In this document: positions 54,237 to 63,067 of the stretch, in pieces
Layout: each line of letters opens with the position of its first letter
Position numbering within the stretch: the first letter of the stretch is position 1
Assembly: GCF_021190955.1 (NCBI RefSeq)
Contig: NZ_JAIOAO010000001.1
Location: 1,302,001-1,366,000, forward strand
From: Parachryseolinea silvisoli
GTDB lineage: Bacteria > Bacteroidota > Bacteroidia > Cytophagales > Cyclobacteriaceae
Length of the DNA stretch: 64,000 bases
Reading direction: 5' to 3'
Translations under genes and position numbers: made by a program
The notes under the pieces: generated by a model
What the model saw: the letters and a program-made list of their open reading frames with translations, nothing else
What the model was told of the DNA's origin: nothing
Database searches by the model: none

Positions 54237-55058
54237 ATGGAAACGCAAGACACTAGAAGCAACACCCCTGAGCCGGTAAGACCTTACCAGGACATTACAA
54301 CCCCCGACCAGATGGGTCGGGTATTGGGCGGCGTTGTCATCGTCATTATCGGCGGCCTGCTGCTGGCCCGCTCCGTGGGCGCCGACCTGCCCGGCTGGCT
54401 TTTTACCTGGCCCATGATTCCTATTGCCATCGGCCTGTTCATCGGCGCCAAGCACCGCTTTCGCCATCCCGGTTGGCTGATCCCCATCGCTGTCGGCGCA
54501 GTCTTTCTGACCATCAACATGTTTTCCGAAGATGTCGACAGCAGTCAATTCTTCTGGCCCGTCATCATCATCGCCATCGGCCTGTTCATGATCATCCGGC
54601 CCAGACGCCACGGACGCTTCCGCGGTCGTGACCGCGAAACCTGGAAACGCTGGCATGAACGCCGCCACCAACGCTACCAGCAACAATTCGGTGCTGACTT
54701 TGTCGAAGAGACAGCCGAAGGCATGATCGACTCCGTCACCATCTTTGGCGGCACCAAAAAGGTAGTCATCTCCAAAGACTTCAAAGGCGGCGACGCGGTG
54801 ACCGTATTCGGCGGTGTCGAGATCAATCTGACGCAAGCCGATATTCAGGGCCGCGCCGTACTCGAATTAGTACAAATCTTCGGTGGCGCCAAACTGGTCG
54901 TGCCTTCGGACTGGAAGATCCAGGCCGATGAGATGGTCAGCATCTTCGGTGGCCTGGATGACAAGCGTAACCCCGCGGCGCTGCATCCCAACGACGACAA
55001 AGTTCTGATATTGAAAGGCACCAGCATATTCGGTGGCATCGATATCAAAAGCTATTAA
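54237..55058 (+). CDS. LiaF-like envelope stress regulator
   Basis: A 273-residue protein with a four-helix DUF5668 region (about 20-125), a basic linker, and a C-terminal LiaF-type beta-helical domain with the repeated FGG signature: TIFGGTKKVVIS, TVFGGVEINL, QIFGGAKLVVP, SIFGGLDDK and SIFGGIDI. In Firmicutes, LiaF inhibits the LiaS kinase that senses cell-wall antibiotics. Here a LytS-type kinase and LytTR regulator follow, suggesting an analogous control circuit (inference). Confidence 0.85.
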   Translation: METQDTRSNTPEPVRPYQDITTPDQMGRVLGGVVIVIIGGLLLARSVGADLPGWLFTWPMIPIAIGLFIGAKHRFRHPGWLIPIAVGAVFLTINMFSEDVDSSQFFWPVIIIAIGLFMIIRPRRHGRFRGRDRETWKRWHERRHQRYQQQFGADFVEETAEGMIDSVTIFGGTKKVVISKDFKGGDAVTVFGGVEINLTQADIQGRAVLELVQIFGGAKLVVPSDWKIQADEMVSIFGGLDDKRNPAALHPNDDKVLILKGTSIFGGIDIKSY

Positions 55059-55096
55059 CCATGTATTCCATTCTTCTCACCCTTCAAGTAATCCTT

Positions 55097-55441
55097 ATGA
55101 ACTGGTACATCGCTAAAATCGTATTTGGCATCACGGCCGAAAACCAAGAGAAACAACAGTTTGACGAACAGTTGCGGCTGATCGAAGCCGAGTCACAAGA
55201 AGAGGCCTTTCTGAAATCACGCATGATCGGCCTGGGCGAAGAAGACTCATTCGTCAATGATAAAAACAAGCTTATTAAGTGGGAGTTCATCAACGTGGCC
55301 GAGTTGCTGCCGCTCAAAAAACTGGAAGACGGTATGGAGGTATACTCCCGCATACACGAAATAGAAGAGGCTAACTCTTACGTTAGCTTCATCCACCAGA
55401 AGGCCATGGCCCTGCGTCTGAACGCGCTTCCTCTTTTCTGA
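55097..55441 (+). CDS. DUF4288 family protein
   Basis: A 114-residue soluble protein. The start MNWYIAKIVFGI and the segments EQLRLIEAESQEEAFLKSRMIGLGE split over helix and turn, and KWEFINVAEL, are those of DUF4288, a small family of unknown function. A longer frame to 55061 would add 12 residues and nearly touch the LiaF-like gene; I prefer the family start at 55097. It lies inside the LiaF/LytS operon. Confidence 0.78.
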   Translation: MNWYIAKIVFGITAENQEKQQFDEQLRLIEAESQEEAFLKSRMIGLGEEDSFVNDKNKLIKWEFINVAELLPLKKLEDGMEVYSRIHEIEEANSYVSFIHQKAMALRLNALPLF

Positions 55442-55456
55442 TCCTGACCACGCCCT

Positions 55457-56512
55457 GTGAGTACTGTAAAAATAGCGACCTATAAACTTGCCCTGGCGTA
55501 TGCCAGTTGGTGGGTGCTGCTGATCACCATCGAGACGTATGCACTGATTACCACCTTTGACCTGCGATGGCAAGCCGCATTAGCAGATGCCGTAACCATT
55601 AACCTGTTGCTGGCCGCCGCCGGGCACGCCATGCACAACGCCTTGAAATATTATCAGCCCGGCGCCAAAAATTCCCTGTCGATGACCGTCTGGAGCATCG
55701 GACTTGCCGCACTTTGTGTTTTTGTACATCGGTGCTTTATGCGCTATGCCTTTGCTGACGATATCATTTACCTTGACTATATGAACGGCTCGTATATCAT
55801 CCGCGGTCTGTTCAGCTGGCTCATGATCGCCCTGATGTCGCTCATGAGCTGGATGTGGTACTATATGCAGGACCAACGCGCCAGTGAGACGCGCGAGCAA
55901 GATGCGCAGAAGATGGCGCGCGAAGCCGAGCTTGCTTCCCTGCGGCAACAGCTGCAGCCGCACTTCTTGTTCAACAGCCTGAACTCCATCAGCGCCCTGG
56001 CGGGCTCACGCCCTGAAGAAGCACGCAAGATGATCCAACAGCTTTCTGACTTTCTACGCGGCACCATACGCCGCGACGATCAACAAATCGTAACCCTCGA
56101 AGAAGAGCTCAACCATTTACAATTATACCTGGATATAGAAAAAGTGCGCTTTGGCCACCGCCTGCGCACAGACGTTCAGCACGATGCTGCGTCGCTTGCC
56201 TTGCGCCTGCCATCACTTCTGCTCCAGCCCATTGTCGAAAATGCCATTAAGTTTGGCCTCTACGACACAACCGGCGAGATCACCATCCGCATCAGCGCCA
56301 CTGCACGCGACGGCCAGATGTTGCTGTCGGTAGAGAATCCGTTCGATCCCACCACGGCACAACCACGCCGCGGTACAGGTTTCGGCCTGAACTCTGTCCA
56401 ACGCAGACTTTATCTGCTCTACGCGCGCAACGACCTCCTGACCACCGAACAACACGAAACCGAAGAAAACCCGCGCTTCATCACCCACGTAAAAATACCG
56501 CAGACCTCATGA
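55457..56512 (+). CDS. LytS-type sensor histidine kinase
   Basis: A 351-residue membrane kinase. Four helices in the first 135 residues (ending LMIALMSLMSWMWYYM) are followed by a coil and the His_kinase domain with H169 in LQPHFLFNSLNSIS, then LRGTIRRDDQQIVTLEEEL and the ATP-site segments PIVENAIKFGLY and GTGFGLNSVQRRL. The start is a GTG at 55457, 15 bases after the DUF4288 stop; no ATG fits before the first helix. The stop overlaps the response regulator start. Confidence 0.9.
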   Translation: MSTVKIATYKLALAYASWWVLLITIETYALITTFDLRWQAALADAVTINLLLAAAGHAMHNALKYYQPGAKNSLSMTVWSIGLAALCVFVHRCFMRYAFADDIIYLDYMNGSYIIRGLFSWLMIALMSLMSWMWYYMQDQRASETREQDAQKMAREAELASLRQQLQPHFLFNSLNSISALAGSRPEEARKMIQQLSDFLRGTIRRDDQQIVTLEEELNHLQLYLDIEKVRFGHRLRTDVQHDAASLALRLPSLLLQPIVENAIKFGLYDTTGEITIRISATARDGQMLLSVENPFDPTTAQPRRGTGFGLNSVQRRLYLLYARNDLLTTEQHETEENPRFITHVKIPQTS

Positions 56513-57252
56513 TCAAAACCATACTCATCGACGACGAGCCCCTGGCGCGCAGCATCACCCTCGAGTACCTGCAGGCACATGCTGACATTGCCGTAGTAGC
56601 GGAATGCAACGACGGCTTTGAGGGTATCAAAGCCATCGCCCACCATAAACCCGATCTGATCTTTCTCGATATACAAATGCCCAAGATCAACGGTTTCGAA
56701 ATGCTCGAGCTACTCGAACAGCCACCGGCCGTGATCTTTACTACCGCCTTTGACGAATACGCCATGAAGGCGTTCGAAGCACACGCCATCGACTACCTGC
56801 TCAAGCCGTACAGCCGCGAGCGTTTTGATAAGGCGTTGGAGAAGTGGATCCTGCAACGCGGCCACGCCGACAAAAGCACGCAACAGGCCGCCATCTTGCG
56901 CGAAGAGATTCGCCAGCCGGAAGAACGCACACGCGTGGTGGTGCGCGAAGGCGGTAACATCCGCATCATCCCGGTACAAGACATTCAGTACCTCGAAGCA
57001 TACGACGACTACGTCAAGATCTATACCGCGAAGGAAATGTTCCTGAAGAAAAAGACGATGAGCTTTTACGAGCAGTCGCTGGACCAGGCACAATTTGTCC
57101 GCGTACACCGATCCTACATGATTCAGCTCACGCAGATCACCCGTATCGAGCCGCTGGAAAAAGATACACACGTCGCGCTGCTGAAAAGCGGCGTCCGTAT
57201 ACCGCTCAGCAAAGCGGGCTATAGCAAACTGAAATCCGTTTTGGGAATCTAA
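56509..57252 (+). CDS. LytTR response regulator
   Basis: A 247-residue regulator: receiver domain with acidic pocket D8/D9 and phosphoacceptor D54 (LIFLDIQMPKING), TTAFDEYAMKAF and the K in YLLKPYSRERF, then a LytTR DNA-binding domain (about 140-245; IQYLEAYDDYVKIYT, FVRVHRSYMI). Cognate partner of the upstream kinase. Probable targets include its own operon, but I found no clear repeat in front of it. Confidence 0.93.
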   Translation: MIKTILIDDEPLARSITLEYLQAHADIAVVAECNDGFEGIKAIAHHKPDLIFLDIQMPKINGFEMLELLEQPPAVIFTTAFDEYAMKAFEAHAIDYLLKPYSRERFDKALEKWILQRGHADKSTQQAAILREEIRQPEERTRVVVREGGNIRIIPVQDIQYLEAYDDYVKIYTAKEMFLKKKTMSFYEQSLDQAQFVRVHRSYMIQLTQITRIEPLEKDTHVALLKSGVRIPLSKAGYSKLKSVLGI

Positions 57253-57263
57253 GGAATAACCGG

Positions 57264-57295
57264 CAGCAGCCCGGTCAGTGCGTGACCGGCTGCTG
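57264..57295. terminator. Hairpin between LytTR regulator and MFS gene
   Basis: Arms cagcagcccggtca and tgaccggctgctg pair with one bulged base around a five-base loop. It overlaps the last codons of the convergent MFS gene. The T-tail is weak on both strands, so terminator function is uncertain. Confidence 0.4.
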
Positions 57296-58540
57296 TTCTA
57301 CCGCTGCGTCCACCTTCTTATGCGGACGCTTCAAGCTTATCCGCGCCAGCACTGCACTGACCAGGGTCATCACCGACGCAGTCATCATACACGCCCCGGG
57401 AAAGTTCACGATTCCTTCCGGGCCGGACGAATGCGCAAAAATCCATGTCATCAATACGGGGCCGACTATCGAAGTCAGGCTCATGAGGCTCGTGAGAGCG
57501 CCCTGCAGCTCCCCTTGCTCAGTCGCCGGCACTTGCGCCGACATAACACCCTGCAAGGCTGGGCCACAAATCCCTCCCAGGCAATACGGTATCAGAAACA
57601 CAAACATCATCCATCCGTGCGTCGCCATACCAAACAAAAAGAATCCCACGGCGTAAAGCCCCAATCCGACATAGATGCTGCGCTCCTGCCCAAGTTTCGG
57701 AAGGATGAAGCGTATCAGCCCCCCTTGCACAATGCCCACCAACAGGCCGACGAATGCTAATGAATAACCAATCAGGTCCTCTCCCCAACCGAACTTTTCG
57801 ATGGTATAAAACGACCATGTGCTCTGCACAGCATGGCCCGCAATGTAGATCAATACAAGAGACGCTACCAGTCCGAGGATGACTTTATACCGCATCAGAA
57901 ATAGCAGCGACCCAATCGGGTTCGCCCGGGCTATTTCAAACTTCCGCCGGTTCTCCGGCTTCAGGGATTCCGGCAGTATAAAGAACCCATATAGCCAGTT
58001 CACAAAAGTCAGCACGGCCGCGCCGATAAAGGGCGCCTTCAGACCACCGTATTTGGCCAGTAAGCCGCCCAGCGCGGGCCCAATGATAAAACCCAGTCCG
58101 AAGGCCGCGCCGATCATACCGAAGTTCTGTGCCCGCTTTTCAGGCTCGCTGATATCGGCAATGTAGGCCGACGCAGTCGTGAAGCTCGCGCCCATGATGC
58201 CGGCGATGATGCGCCCGACGAACAGCCACTCAACGGTCGGCGCGAATACCAGAAAGGTATAATCCACGCCAAAACCGAACAACGAAGCCAGCAGGATCGG
58301 CCGGCGTCCGTAGCGGTCGCTCAGATTTCCCATGAGCGGTGAAAAAAAGAATTGTGGAATGGCAAACGCCGCCAATAGCCACCCCCCGAGCTCCGAAGCT
58401 TCGGCATTGCTCACCCCGGTCATATTGGTAATCAGCTTCGGCATCACCGGAATGATGATTCCAAAACCAATCACATCGATCAACAATGTCACAAAAATAA
58501 ATCCGAGAGCAGCGTTTTTCTTGGAGACCATAGGGAGCAC
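57275..58540 (-). CDS. MFS transporter of the TetA (TCR/Tet) group
   Basis: A 421-residue 12-helix transporter. The N-terminus has [16 protein letters not shown], loop 2-3 has motif [15 protein letters not shown], and helix 4-5 has [22 protein letters not shown]; this is the TetA/TCR-Tet drug:H+ antiporter style. Many Bacteroidota carry such housekeeping relatives that do not give tetracycline resistance, so I do not call it a resistance gene. The better start may be the ATG of MVSKK at 58531. Confidence 0.88.
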   Translation of the reverse strand: MLPMVSKKNAALGFIFVTLLIDVIGFGIIIPVMPKLITNMTGVSNAEASELGGWLLAAFAIPQFFFSPLMGNLSDRYGRRPILLASLFGFGVDYTFLVFAPTVEWLFVGRIIAGIMGASFTTASAYIADISEPEKRAQNFGMIGAAFGLGFIIGPALGGLLAKYGGLKAPFIGAAVLTFVNWLYGFFILPESLKPENRRKFEIARANPIGSLLFLMRYKVILGLVASLVLIYIAGHAVQSTWSFYTIEKFGWGEDLIGYSLAFVGLLVGIVQGGLIRFILPKLGQERSIYVGLGLYAVGFFLFGMATHGWMMFVFLIPYCLGGICGPALQGVMSAQVPATEQGELQGALTSLMSLTSIVGPVLMTWIFAHSSGPEGIVNFPGACMMTASVMTLVSAVLARISLKRPHKKVDAAVEQQPVTH

Positions 58541-58600
58541 GAAATTCAGTCCGCAAATAAAGCCATTATAGGCCAGTATCTACGTACGCAAACGGGACAA

Positions 58601-58972
58601 TTACAGGGGGGCTTTATACAGCAGGTGAGACGGGCTGATGCCCGGAACGACTTCGTCGTACACCAACGGATTGTCCAGCGTGATCTCCGTACCATCGCAG
58701 GCAAACGTACGGCACGCCAGGCAGCTCATCATGACCGGCTGGTGCACAAACACCGTACCCTGACTGGTCGGAATGATATATACATTGCCATACGCCGATC
58801 CTTCCGAGCCTGCTTGCACCAGCAGTGTTTCCAGCCACTGCATATTCTCGCGTGAAGTCTCGCAGCTGGCAGCGGCCCGCGTCATGGCATGCGTAAGACC
58901 GTCAGTGGTGTGGTCGTCGGGCGCACAACCGGCCAGGCAGGCCAGCAGGAGCAGAATCAGGTAGCGGTGCAT
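58601..58972 (-). CDS. Small lipoprotein of unknown function
   Basis: A 123-residue protein with a typical lipoprotein signal (LILLLLACLAGC) and Cys at about residue 16. The mature part has four more cysteines, including the CLAC pair, and no motif I recognise. The gene starts 53 bases downstream of the yigZ-type gene's end in the same direction and may share its transcript. Confidence 0.65.
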   Translation of the reverse strand: MHRYLILLLLACLAGCAPDDHTTDGLTHAMTRAAASCETSRENMQWLETLLVQAGSEGSAYGNVYIIPTSQGTVFVHQPVMMSCLACRTFACDGTEITLDNPLVYDEVVPGISPSHLLYKAPL

Positions 58973-59025
58973 GGGAGGGTATTTTCACCATAGACACGTG
59001 TTGCCTGCGAAAAGTTGTAACCGTT

Positions 59026-59697
59026 TCACGAAGCAGGCGCCCCGGTCTCCAGCAGCGCAACGCCTACTCCCAACGCACGCAGCAGGTCGATCTTCGCGAC
59101 TAACGCCGGATGCGTCTGAAGGGCCACCGTGCCGCGCAGCACGCAACCGTCGGTATATTCCTGTGCGGTAATCGCTACGTCAAATTCTTTTACGACACGC
59201 ATCACCTCGGGTGTAGCACCGTAGTCGTACTGCAGCGTTACCGCTGCGCGCACTTCCCGCGTGTCCACAACGGCCTGCTGCAACGCGTCTTCGGCCGCCA
59301 GTCTATACGCGCTGATCAATCCGCCTACGCCCAGTTTTATACCACCGAAATACCGCACCACCACCACCATCACGTCCGTCAGGTCGCGTGAGCGTATCTG
59401 GCCCAGGATCGGATCGCCGGCCGAATGGTTGGGCTCACCATCGTCCGCGGCGCGAAAGCGTTGTTTGTCGGGGCCCAGCATCCACGCATAGCAATGATGG
59501 CGTGCATCAAAATATTCCTTGCGAAGCGCGTCCAGGTGTTCTTTGATGGCAGCCTCTGATGACACCGGATACGCAAAGGCAAGGAATTTGCTTCCTTTCT
59601 CCTTATAGAGCCCCTGGGTGGGCTGTTGAATGGTACGGTATGAAAATGCCTGCACACCGCAAGGTACATGTTTTACGCGCGCCGACGCCGTATACAC
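59026..59697 (-). CDS. yigZ: YigZ/IMPACT family protein
   Basis: A 223-residue UPF0029/IMPACT protein. It has KGSKFLAFAYPV, the motif DARHHCYAWMLG, DDGEPNHSAGDPIL and VVVVRYFGGIKLGVGGLI. The C-terminal DUF1949-like half follows. The ATG at 59697 gives about 14 residues more than usual; a GTG at 59655 (VQAFSYRT) may be the true start. Family members interact with translation factors; the function is unsettled. Confidence 0.9.
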   Translation of the reverse strand: MYTASARVKHVPCGVQAFSYRTIQQPTQGLYKEKGSKFLAFAYPVSSEAAIKEHLDALRKEYFDARHHCYAWMLGPDKQRFRAADDGEPNHSAGDPILGQIRSRDLTDVMVVVVRYFGGIKLGVGGLISAYRLAAEDALQQAVVDTREVRAAVTLQYDYGATPEVMRVVKEFDVAITAQEYTDGCVLRGTVALQTHPALVAKIDLLRALGVGVALLETGAPAS

Positions 59698-59787
59698 GCC
59701 GCAAAGCAGGTTTTTCCCATTCCATGCAACCTTGTACCGCCCCGTGTAGTCTTATACGCAAACATCGAAACACAACCTTTAGCATCT

Positions 59788-60606
59788 ATGAAACATATAA
59801 TCCCTTCGCTCCTGCTGATCGCTTTTGTAAGCGTAACGTCCGTTTTCGCACAGACGCGCGAAACCCGCAACACCGGCTCGTTCACCAAAGTGGCGTTTCG
59901 TGTGCCCGGTAAATTATACCTCCGTCAGGGCAACACACCCAAGGTAGAAGTGGAAGGCAAGCAGGAACTGCTTGCGGAAATTGAGACCAGCGTAGAAGGC
60001 ACGCGCCTCGTGATCGGCAAACGCGGCAAATGGAACAACTGGACCTGGAAGAACGATGACCGCATTAATGTATACATCACCATGCCCACGGTAGAAGGAT
60101 TGAACGTCGGTGGCTCGGGCGATCTTATTGCCGAAACCCGCATTCACAGCGAGAGCCTCGAACTGTCGGTCAGCGGCTCCGGCTCCATGAAGATCGAGAT
60201 CGAAGCAACCGGCAACACCGAAGCCAGCGTATCAGGCTCGGGTGGAATCGTGGTAAAGGGTAAAGCCAAAAACTTTGAAAGCCGCGTGAGCGGATCAGGC
60301 CAGGTAGATGCCGACATACAGGTTGCGAGTCTCGCTGACTTCAGCGTGTCTGGCTCCGGCAGAATCTCGGCATCGGGCACGGCCAATGCGGTGAAGGCCA
60401 GCATCAGCGGCTCGGGTCGCGTACTGGCAGCCAACCTGGAAACCAACACGTGCGATGTGAGAATATCAGGCTCGGGCGACGCAGAGATCAATGTAAAGGA
60501 AGCGCTCAACGCCAGCATCAGCGGCAGCGGCAGCGTACTCTACAAAGGCGATCCCAAGCAGCTGAACAGTCACTCGGCTGGCAGCGGAAAAGTTCGGAAG
60601 ATGTAG
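59788..60606 (+). CDS. Head GIN domain (DUF2807) secreted protein
   Basis: A 272-residue exported protein. Signal peptide IIPSLLLIAFVSVTSVFAQ; then a beta-helix-like GIN domain with SGSG repeated about every 20 residues (VSGSGSMKI, VSGSGGIVV, VSGSGQVDA, VSGSGRISA, ISGSGRVLA, ISGSGDAEI, ISGSGSVLY). Such domains form right-handed stacks and are called putative auto-transporter adhesins. A longer frame extends upstream into the divergent yigZ gene and is rejected; MKHIIPS is the start. Confidence 0.88.
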   Translation: MKHIIPSLLLIAFVSVTSVFAQTRETRNTGSFTKVAFRVPGKLYLRQGNTPKVEVEGKQELLAEIETSVEGTRLVIGKRGKWNNWTWKNDDRINVYITMPTVEGLNVGGSGDLIAETRIHSESLELSVSGSGSMKIEIEATGNTEASVSGSGGIVVKGKAKNFESRVSGSGQVDADIQVASLADFSVSGSGRISASGTANAVKASISGSGRVLAANLETNTCDVRISGSGDAEINVKEALNASISGSGSVLYKGDPKQLNSHSAGSGKVRKM

Positions 60607-60634
60607 GTTGAGTTACACCTTCCGCATACGCCAG

Positions 60635-60660
60635 AGGCGACCGCACGGTCGCCTTTTTTA
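60635..60660 (+). terminator. Terminator after the GIN gene
   Basis: Perfect 9-bp stem aggcgaccg/cggtcgcct with a tight two-base loop, then six T. Confidence 0.85.
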
Positions 60661-60697
60661 TTGCTATAGGCATGTTATTTTATCGCTATACAAGCCT

Positions 60698-61339
60698 ATG
60701 GATATATTCAACTTTCGCGACGAAATGGCCTTGCGCCTGTTTCTGTCCTTCCTGGTAGGTGCTGCCATTGGTATGGAACGGGAATACCGCAGCAAGGCCG
60801 CCGGCCTCCGCACGATGATCGTCATCTGCCTCGGCTCGACGATCTTTACAGAAATCTCTATCCGCATCGGCGCGGGCTCACCCGACCGCATCGCTTCAAA
60901 CATCGTCACGGGTGTTGGCTTCCTGGGCGCAGGGGTCATCTTTAAAGACGGGCTCTCGATCAACGGTATCACTACCGCCACCACTATCTGGATCGCCGCC
61001 GCGCTGGGCATGGCCGTAGGGGCCGGCGAGTATGGCATCGCCATCGCCGGTTCGCTCATTGCACTCGTCGTATTGACCTTATTCGAAAAGGTAAAAATCT
61101 TCATTTCCCGTCGCCACCAGTCACGATCGTATCGCATCGCCTATTACGACGACGGCAGCTTTCGCCCCGCACTACACGACATGCTGAAGCAGCTCAAGCT
61201 TGACTTCGAGCTGGAACGCGAAAGCAAAGACGAGACTGTTGTCGTTATTACCTACGGCATCAATGGTCGCGAAGAAAAGCTCAATGCGCTAAACGATCAC
61301 CTGCGGCAAGACACCCGCGTGAAGTCATACGACTACTAA
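60698..61339 (+). CDS. MgtC/SapB family protein
   Basis: A 213-residue membrane protein with about five helices: FLVGAAIGMEREYRSKAAGLRTM, the NIVTGVGFLGAGVIFK segment and TATTIWIAAALGMAVG with the family motif. A C-terminal ACT-like soluble domain of about 80 residues follows. MgtC homologues help growth at low magnesium and can modulate the F-ATPase. The frame is open 30 codons upstream but crosses the terminator; I chose the ATG at 60698. Confidence 0.9.
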   Translation: MDIFNFRDEMALRLFLSFLVGAAIGMEREYRSKAAGLRTMIVICLGSTIFTEISIRIGAGSPDRIASNIVTGVGFLGAGVIFKDGLSINGITTATTIWIAAALGMAVGAGEYGIAIAGSLIALVVLTLFEKVKIFISRRHQSRSYRIAYYDDGSFRPALHDMLKQLKLDFELERESKDETVVVITYGINGREEKLNALNDHLRQDTRVKSYDY

Positions 61340-61360
61340 TAACGAACAGGCAATACGAAG

Positions 61361-61415
61361 CCAGTCCCGACCAAAGCCGGGACTGGTTACAAGTCACGTG
61401 GGTTTACAACCCACG
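61361..61415. terminator. Two adjacent hairpins between convergent mgtC and Nudix regulator genes
   Basis: First hairpin ccagtccc/gggactgg (61361-61386), second cgtgggtt/aacccacg (61397-61415). They fill the convergent gap and can serve both directions, though T-tracts are short. Confidence 0.6.
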
Positions 61416-61420
61416 CGAAC

Positions 61421-62113
61421 TTAAATGAACTTTACACCTTCCTGGTGTAGTCGGGAGAATTTGTCGCGATCGAATACATAGTAAAAGGCGCCCTTGCGAG
61501 ACGATTCCTTTTCCTTTTCTTCGAGCTTGTTGAGAATGTCCAGCGACAGGATCTTGCGCGTGAAATTCCGCTTGTCGAGCGGTGTCTCATAGATCGCCTC
61601 GTAGAGGTTCTGCAGCTGCGGCAGTGTAAACTTACCCGGAAGCAGCTCAAACCCGATCGGCTGATTCGCCACCTTCTGCTGCAAGCGCTCTTTTGCTTTG
61701 CGCAACATTTCAGTGTGATCAAACACCAGGTCTGGAATCTGGTCTAGCGGGAACCAACGTGCCTCGTGGTCGTCGTGCAAGCGCTCTTGATAATCTTTGA
61801 TGTTAATGAGCGCAAAATACGCGATCGATACGACGCGGCTGGCCGGATCTCGGTCTACACCGCTGAAGCAATACAGTTGCTCCATGTAGGTCGTTTGCAA
61901 CCCGGTGAGGTCATGCAGCACGCGCTGCGCCGCCTCATCGGTACTCTCGTCCTGATTGACAAAGCCACCCATCAGTGACCATTTGCCTCGATCAGGATCG
62001 ATGTTCCTTTTGACGAGCAACGCCTTAAGCTGATGGCCGTCAAATCCAAAAATGATGCAGTCTACTGCCACGAGTAGCCTGTCTTGTGTGTTGTACTTTG
62101 TGATGATATCCAT
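61421..62113 (-). CDS. NrtR/AraR-like Nudix-family transcription regulator
   Basis: A 230-residue protein with an N-terminal Nudix fold (about 1-140) and a C-terminal winged helix (about 150-230; LPQLQNLYEAIYETPLDKRNFTRKIL). The Nudix box begins normally (GFVNQDE) but the catalytic core REUxEE reads RVLHDL, so hydrolysis is very likely lost. This is the layout of NrtR-type regulators, which sense NAD intermediates, and of the Bacteroidota AraR branch, which senses arabinose. No target gene adjacent reveals the ligand. The long 5' region contains inverted and direct repeats. Confidence 0.85.
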   Translation of the reverse strand: MDIITKYNTQDRLLVAVDCIIFGFDGHQLKALLVKRNIDPDRGKWSLMGGFVNQDESTDEAAQRVLHDLTGLQTTYMEQLYCFSGVDRDPASRVVSIAYFALINIKDYQERLHDDHEARWFPLDQIPDLVFDHTEMLRKAKERLQQKVANQPIGFELLPGKFTLPQLQNLYEAIYETPLDKRNFTRKILSLDILNKLEEKEKESSRKGAFYYVFDRDKFSRLHQEGVKFI

Positions 62114-62513
62114 AACGTAGAGGGTCTTTACTATATAAATATGCTGAATTAGGAGAAACTTACCAACGGTATCGGCAAAGCATTGTCATTTTAATTGTTA
62201 AAATTTTCCGTTGGCGCCCCCGGTATCAGTATATCTACGTATCACTACCGCAACACCGCGTGCGCATTTCGATATATATAGTTTGCGCAAACCCCTGCGA
62301 TACCCGCACACCATGATGACTTCAAAACAATAAAACGCACCGGGATGTTTTCACAAAATGTTCAACCGCCTCCACATCAACCTGTAAAATAAAAAAATGC
62401 ATGATAAACTTGTTATACCATGCATACACAGAAAAAATATAACTACTGCTTTTACCTACGTACACCTACCTACGTAACGCAAGGCGAGGTATACTTCGCA
62501 TCGAACCGGCCGC
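62114..62513. other. 400-base region upstream of the Nudix regulator
   Basis: No gene seen. It holds an inverted repeat atgcatg (62397-62403) and catgcat (62419-62425), extended inward by ataa/ttat, and two direct copies of acctacgta (62454-62462 and 62468-62476) 14 bases apart. The first part is AT-rich. It is 5' of the Nudix regulator and 3' of the CBS gene. Confidence 0.55.
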
Positions 62514-62951
62514 CTATTGCGCGCCGGTGATATAATGCTCCAGATGTTGGATGATGGACTTCTGCTCGTTAATGATGTTGCGCACAACGTCGCTGATCGA
62601 GATCACACCGACTAAGTCGTCGTACTCATTCACGACGGGTAAATGGCGAAACTTCTTGTCGCTCATCAACCACATACATTCCTCGATCGTCGTCTCCGGC
62701 GTAACCGTGATGACGTTTTGGGTCATGAGCTCGTTGATCAGCGTGTCCTTCGAAGATTTGCCTTTCAAAATAAGCTTGCGGGCATAATCTCGCTCGGTGA
62801 AGATCCCCACCATTTTGCCGTTTTCCACAATGACCAACCCCCCGATATTCTTCTCACACATGCGTTCAATGGCATGATAAACAGTAACTGTGGGCTCTAC
62901 TGAATAGACAGCATAGCCTTTGACTTCTAGAATGTCTCGTACTTTCGCCAT
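62514..62951 (-). CDS. CBS-pair domain protein
   Basis: A 145-residue protein made of two CBS domains only: VRDILEVKGYAVYSVEPTVT and GGLVIVENGKMVGIFTERDYARKL, then LMTQNVITVTPETTI and FRHLPVVNEYDDLVGVISISDVV. CBS pairs bind adenine nucleotides and regulate partner proteins. The frame extends 27 codons upstream but starts across the nuoN terminator, so I chose the ATG at 62951. Confidence 0.9.
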   Translation of the reverse strand: MAKVRDILEVKGYAVYSVEPTVTVYHAIERMCEKNIGGLVIVENGKMVGIFTERDYARKLILKGKSSKDTLINELMTQNVITVTPETTIEECMWLMSDKKFRHLPVVNEYDDLVGVISISDVVRNIINEQKSIIQHLEHYITGAQ

Positions 62952-62993
62952 GTTATAAAAGTTTAGCAATCGATTGAAGATAACCGTTTTGGC

Positions 62994-63041
62994 TAAAAAA
63001 AACAAGCGGTTCCGGCCTCGTCTATGACGCACCGGAACCGC
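62994..63041 (-). terminator. Terminator of the nuo operon
   Basis: Perfect 10-bp stem gcggttccgg (63006-63015) and ccggaaccgc (63032-63041), read on the minus strand into ttgtttttttt. It lies 27 bases after the nuoN stop. Confidence 0.85.
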
Positions 63042-63067
63042 AACAATCGGCGAAAAGCCGCGATTTC

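Noticed and set aside
57275-58540. Tetracycline resistance gene
   Set aside because: Motifs fit the TCR/Tet group, but housekeeping MFS proteins share them and there is no tetR or mobile element nearby.
59668-59787. N-terminal extension of the GIN protein into the divergent yigZ gene
   Set aside because: The signal peptide begins at 59788, and the extension is antisense to yigZ.
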